Below the pieces are notes generated by a model. The model had not been told where the DNA came from. It did not search any database and worked only from the letters and a program-made list of their open reading frames with translations. Position numbers and translations under genes: made by a program. Below, in pieces: positions 61,593 to 64,000 of a DNA stretch of 64,000 nt (positions are counted from its first letter, which is position 1; every line of letters starts with the position of its first letter). The DNA is from Paraburkholderia dilworthii (GTDB lineage: Bacteria; Pseudomonadota; Gammaproteobacteria; Burkholderiales; Burkholderiaceae), in the NCBI RefSeq assembly GCF_000472525.1, contig NZ_AWZT01000002.1:377627-441626 (forward strand). The letters run 5' to 3'.

Positions 61593-63845
61593 ATGTCGCT
61601 CGATACGTTCTCACTGCGCGCGCCTGATGGTGAGCGCAGGCTACCTGCTGTCTCCATCATCGTTTCGCTCCTGAGTCTTTCGTGCGCCGCACCGGCGCTC
61701 GCGGCGGGCGTCCTGCCTCGAGGCGGCGCCTATGTGAGCGGTAGCGGCTCCATCGCTACTTCCGGCGATACGCTGACCGTCACCCAGCCGGGCTCCACAC
61801 GCGGCGTGGTCGACTGGAACCGCTTCTCGATCGGCCACAACAACACGGTCAACATCAACAACGGCAACGGCGCGACGCTCAATCGCGTGACAGGCGGCGC
61901 GCCGTCGATGATTCTCGGCAAGCTCAACGCAACGGGCAGCGTCTACCTGATCAATCCGCAGGGCGTGGTAATCGGTCCACAAGGCGTAGTGACGACGGGC
62001 GGGCGCTTCGTTGCGTCCACGCTCGATACCGACAACGCGTCGTTCATGGCCGGCGGTCCGCTCACGTTTTCCGGCCAGTCCACGGAGCGTGTGGTCAATC
62101 TCGGCAACATCGGCTCGACCAACGGCGACGTGCTGCTGATTGCCGCGAGCGAAGTCGACAACTACGGCAACATCAGCGCGCCGAACGGCACGGCCGAGAT
62201 CGCGGTCGGCAACAAGGTGCTGTTGCAGGACTCGTCGAGCTCGCAGCAGATGTTCGTGCAGACGGCGAGCGGCGGCGCAATCGTCAATACGGGCGCCGTC
62301 GAAGCGGCGCAGGTGAACCTGCAAGCCGTCGACGGCAACATCTATGCGCTCGCCGGCAATGCGGATATTTTACGCGCAACGGGTACGGCGGTGCGCGACG
62401 GTCACGTGTGGCTCGTCGCAGGTCCGAAAGGACAGGTCATTCTCGCGGGCAACATCGCCGCGAGAAACGCGGGCGGCAAAGGCGGCACGGTCGACGTGGA
62501 CACCGGACTCTTCACATTCTGGGGCGACTTTGCGAAAGTCGTCGCGGGCCAGTGGAACGTCACGCTGCCCGCCTACACGTTTGACAACGGCGCGGCGCGC
62601 TCCTTCACGCGCAGCCTCAACGACGGCACATCGGTTTCGATGACGACTACCGGCGCGAACGGACAAAGCGGCGACATCAACGCCGACCAGAGCATTCAAT
62701 GGACGGGCGGCGCATCGCTCGCCCTGAACGCGGCGCGTAGCTTGACGGTCAGCCCCGGCGTCACATTGAGCAACCAGGGCAGCGGCGCGCTGACGCTGCG
62801 CGCAGACGCGGCGGCCGTGAACAACGGCGGCAGCGTCATCAACTACGGCACGATCGACTGGTCGCGAAGCACCGGCACGGTCAGCGCGCTGTATGACATG
62901 ACCGGCAGCTATACCGCGGGCATCATGCTCGCGAACAGTGCGTGGGTCGCGCCGCAATACAGCGGCCTACTCACGCAGATCACCGGCTACAAACTCGTCA
63001 ACATGGTCGATGACCTGCAAAACATCGCGAACGATATGAGCGGCAACTACGCGCTGGGCCGCGATATCGACGCGACGGGCTACGCGTTCAAGACGCTGGG
63101 CTTCGCCAGCAAAGTGGCGTTCAGCGGGCAGTTCGACGGCATGTGGCACAGCGTGTCGCACATTAAACCCGACACTGACGCGGTCTTCAGCGACATCGCC
63201 GCAAACGGCGTGGTGCGGGACGTAAATATCCTCGATGCGGTGTCCGGCACTTACGCGCCGTCGTACAAACCAGACGGCATTCTGGCCATGAGCAACTACG
63301 GCCTGATCGTCAATACGTTCACGTCGGGCTACGTGTCGGGGTACAGCAACGCGTCGGGCGCGAGAATCGGCGGACTCGTCGGGACGAATTACGGAACAAT
63401 CGCGCGTTCCGGCAGTAACGCAACCGTCCAAGCCGACTCCGGCGGTGGCGGCCTGGTCTACGACAACGAGGGGACGATCACTCAGTCATACGCTACCGGC
63501 ATCGTCGCGGCGAATGAGTCGCGCGGCTCGTCGGGCGGCCTTATCCACCAGGGTAACGGCACGGTTACGGAGTCGTTCGCGACCGGCCAGGTCTCTGCGT
63601 TCAATCTCGTAACGGTCGGCGGGATCTGCGACTACTGCACCGGACTCGGCAGCGACGTCTACTGGAATACCGAAACGACGGGCCAAGCCAGGAGCGGCGG
63701 CAATCTTCCGGCGTCGAACGGTCTGACCACCGCGCAGATGAGTGACTCGACGAGCTTTGTCGGCTGGAACTTCGGCAGCGATGGCGCCTGGGTGATGCCG
63801 GCGGGCGCGACGCATCCGGTGCTGCGTTGGCAGGTCGAGCATTGA
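61593..63845 (+). CDS. Two-partner-secretion-domain adhesin (filamentous haemagglutinin N-terminal type, with GLUG motif)
   Basis: 750 residues. A signal peptide (VSIIVSLLSLSCAAPALAAG) is followed by the TPS haemagglutination-activity domain, residues about 40-300: GSIATSGDTLTVTQPGST, NTVNINNGNGATLNRVTGG, NATGSVYLINPQGVVIGPQG. The rest is repetitive beta-helix-like sequence, with GLUG-type repeats near residues 585-640 (ARIGGLVGTNYGTIARSGSN, GTITQSYATG, GTVTESFATG). The ATG at 61593 has a GAGGAAA ribosome-binding site; the upstream frame to 61503 has none. It is likely secreted and surface-bound. No TpsB transporter gene is in the window. Confidence 0.82.
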   Translation: MSLDTFSLRAPDGERRLPAVSIIVSLLSLSCAAPALAAGVLPRGGAYVSGSGSIATSGDTLTVTQPGSTRGVVDWNRFSIGHNNTVNINNGNGATLNRVTGGAPSMILGKLNATGSVYLINPQGVVIGPQGVVTTGGRFVASTLDTDNASFMAGGPLTFSGQSTERVVNLGNIGSTNGDVLLIAASEVDNYGNISAPNGTAEIAVGNKVLLQDSSSSQQMFVQTASGGAIVNTGAVEAAQVNLQAVDGNIYALAGNADILRATGTAVRDGHVWLVAGPKGQVILAGNIAARNAGGKGGTVDVDTGLFTFWGDFAKVVAGQWNVTLPAYTFDNGAARSFTRSLNDGTSVSMTTTGANGQSGDINADQSIQWTGGASLALNAARSLTVSPGVTLSNQGSGALTLRADAAAVNNGGSVINYGTIDWSRSTGTVSALYDMTGSYTAGIMLANSAWVAPQYSGLLTQITGYKLVNMVDDLQNIANDMSGNYALGRDIDATGYAFKTLGFASKVAFSGQFDGMWHSVSHIKPDTDAVFSDIAANGVVRDVNILDAVSGTYAPSYKPDGILAMSNYGLIVNTFTSGYVSGYSNASGARIGGLVGTNYGTIARSGSNATVQADSGGGGLVYDNEGTITQSYATGIVAANESRGSSGGLIHQGNGTVTESFATGQVSAFNLVTVGGICDYCTGLGSDVYWNTETTGQARSGGNLPASNGLTTAQMSDSTSFVGWNFGSDGAWVMPAGATHPVLRWQVEH

Positions 63846-64000
63846 GCGAAAGATGCGATCGGCTGCTGCATTCACACAGTACGCGAGGTTGTCGCCAACC
63901 TAGGGGCGTTGGTTCAATGACCGTATCTGGCCGGTTGCCGAAGATCGCAGTTAGAGCGCCGCGCATCCCCGGCGACCGCGGCCCGAACTTCCGGACCCGA
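63846..64000. other. Right-edge flank, no feature seen
   Basis: 155 bases after the adhesin stop with no recognisable gene or terminator before the window ends. Confidence 0.4.

Noticed and set aside
61210..61614. 134-codon minus-strand frame upstream of the adhesin
   Set aside because: Some protein-like stretches, but no ribosome-binding site or recognisable family.
1..64000. tRNA, tmRNA or rRNA genes
   Set aside because: No cloverleaf pattern with a GGTTCRA arm or ribosomal RNA segment was recognised; a covariance search would be needed to exclude a tRNA fully.

Overview
The window reads as chromosomal DNA of a Burkholderia-type betaproteobacterium (Burkholderia, Paraburkholderia or Caballeronia). 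The evidence is high GC with GC-rich third positions, many regulators of the LysR, IclR, AraC and GntR families, lineage-typical proteins (DUF3182, a DUF3022-like protein, DUF1501/DUF1800), and a carbon-phosphorus lyase locus split into divergent blocks. This assignment is inference from gene content. I see no rRNA, tRNA, CRISPR array or intact insertion sequence.

Layout. 1-3.8 kb: assimilatory nitrate genes on the minus strand (nasA start, FAD oxidoreductase, nirD, nitrate transporter). Two near-identical leaders each combine an NtrC-like site, a sigma-54 promoter, two ANTAR-type hexaloop hairpins and an intrinsic terminator. 3.9-9 kb: SDR, AraC regulator with a (CACAAG)10 tract, orphan sulfonate-binding protein and small genes. 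9-16.2 kb: IclR, CoA ligase, spermidine/putrescine-type ABC importer with both permeases fused in one chain, and enoyl-CoA hydratase. 17-24.8 kb: RibD-like reductase, hydrolase plus DUF3182, an SDR/SRPBCC/F420-like redox operon with divergent LysR, and DUF72. 25-27.4 kb: monooxygenase remnant, then DUF1007 and a NicO metal transporter. 27.9-32.7 kb: ECF sigma factor, putative anti-sigma protein and metal-sensor-like protein with DUF1800/DUF1501, then a YXWGXW protein and a 33-residue lipoprotein. 33-34.8 kb: LysR and a membrane protein. 34.9-42.2 kb: deoxy-sugar (L-fucose-like) uptake and oxidation operon with divergent GntR and a broken lactonase gene. 42.2-53.1 kb: complete phnGHIJKLM core, phnF-DUF1045-phnN and phnCDE. 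53.1-61.5 kb: a decayed tract with gene remnants among RhlE, an NDH-2-like oxidoreductase and a SET-domain protein. 61.6-63.8 kb: a two-partner-secretion-domain adhesin.

How the genes work together. Nitrate uptake and reduction look jointly controlled by nitrogen limitation (NtrC/sigma-54) and by nitrate or nitrite through antitermination by an ANTAR protein encoded elsewhere. The phn genes form a phosphonate-import and C-P lyase regulon; a shared palindrome upstream of phnG/phnF and of phnC is a candidate PhnF operator. The sugar operon has transporter, mutarotase and dehydrogenases, but its lactonase is reduced to 57 codons. The strongest unusual signals are the duplicated nitrogen-control leaders, the fused permease, the tandem repeat in the AraC regulator, the SET protein and the belt of decaying genes at 53-61 kb.
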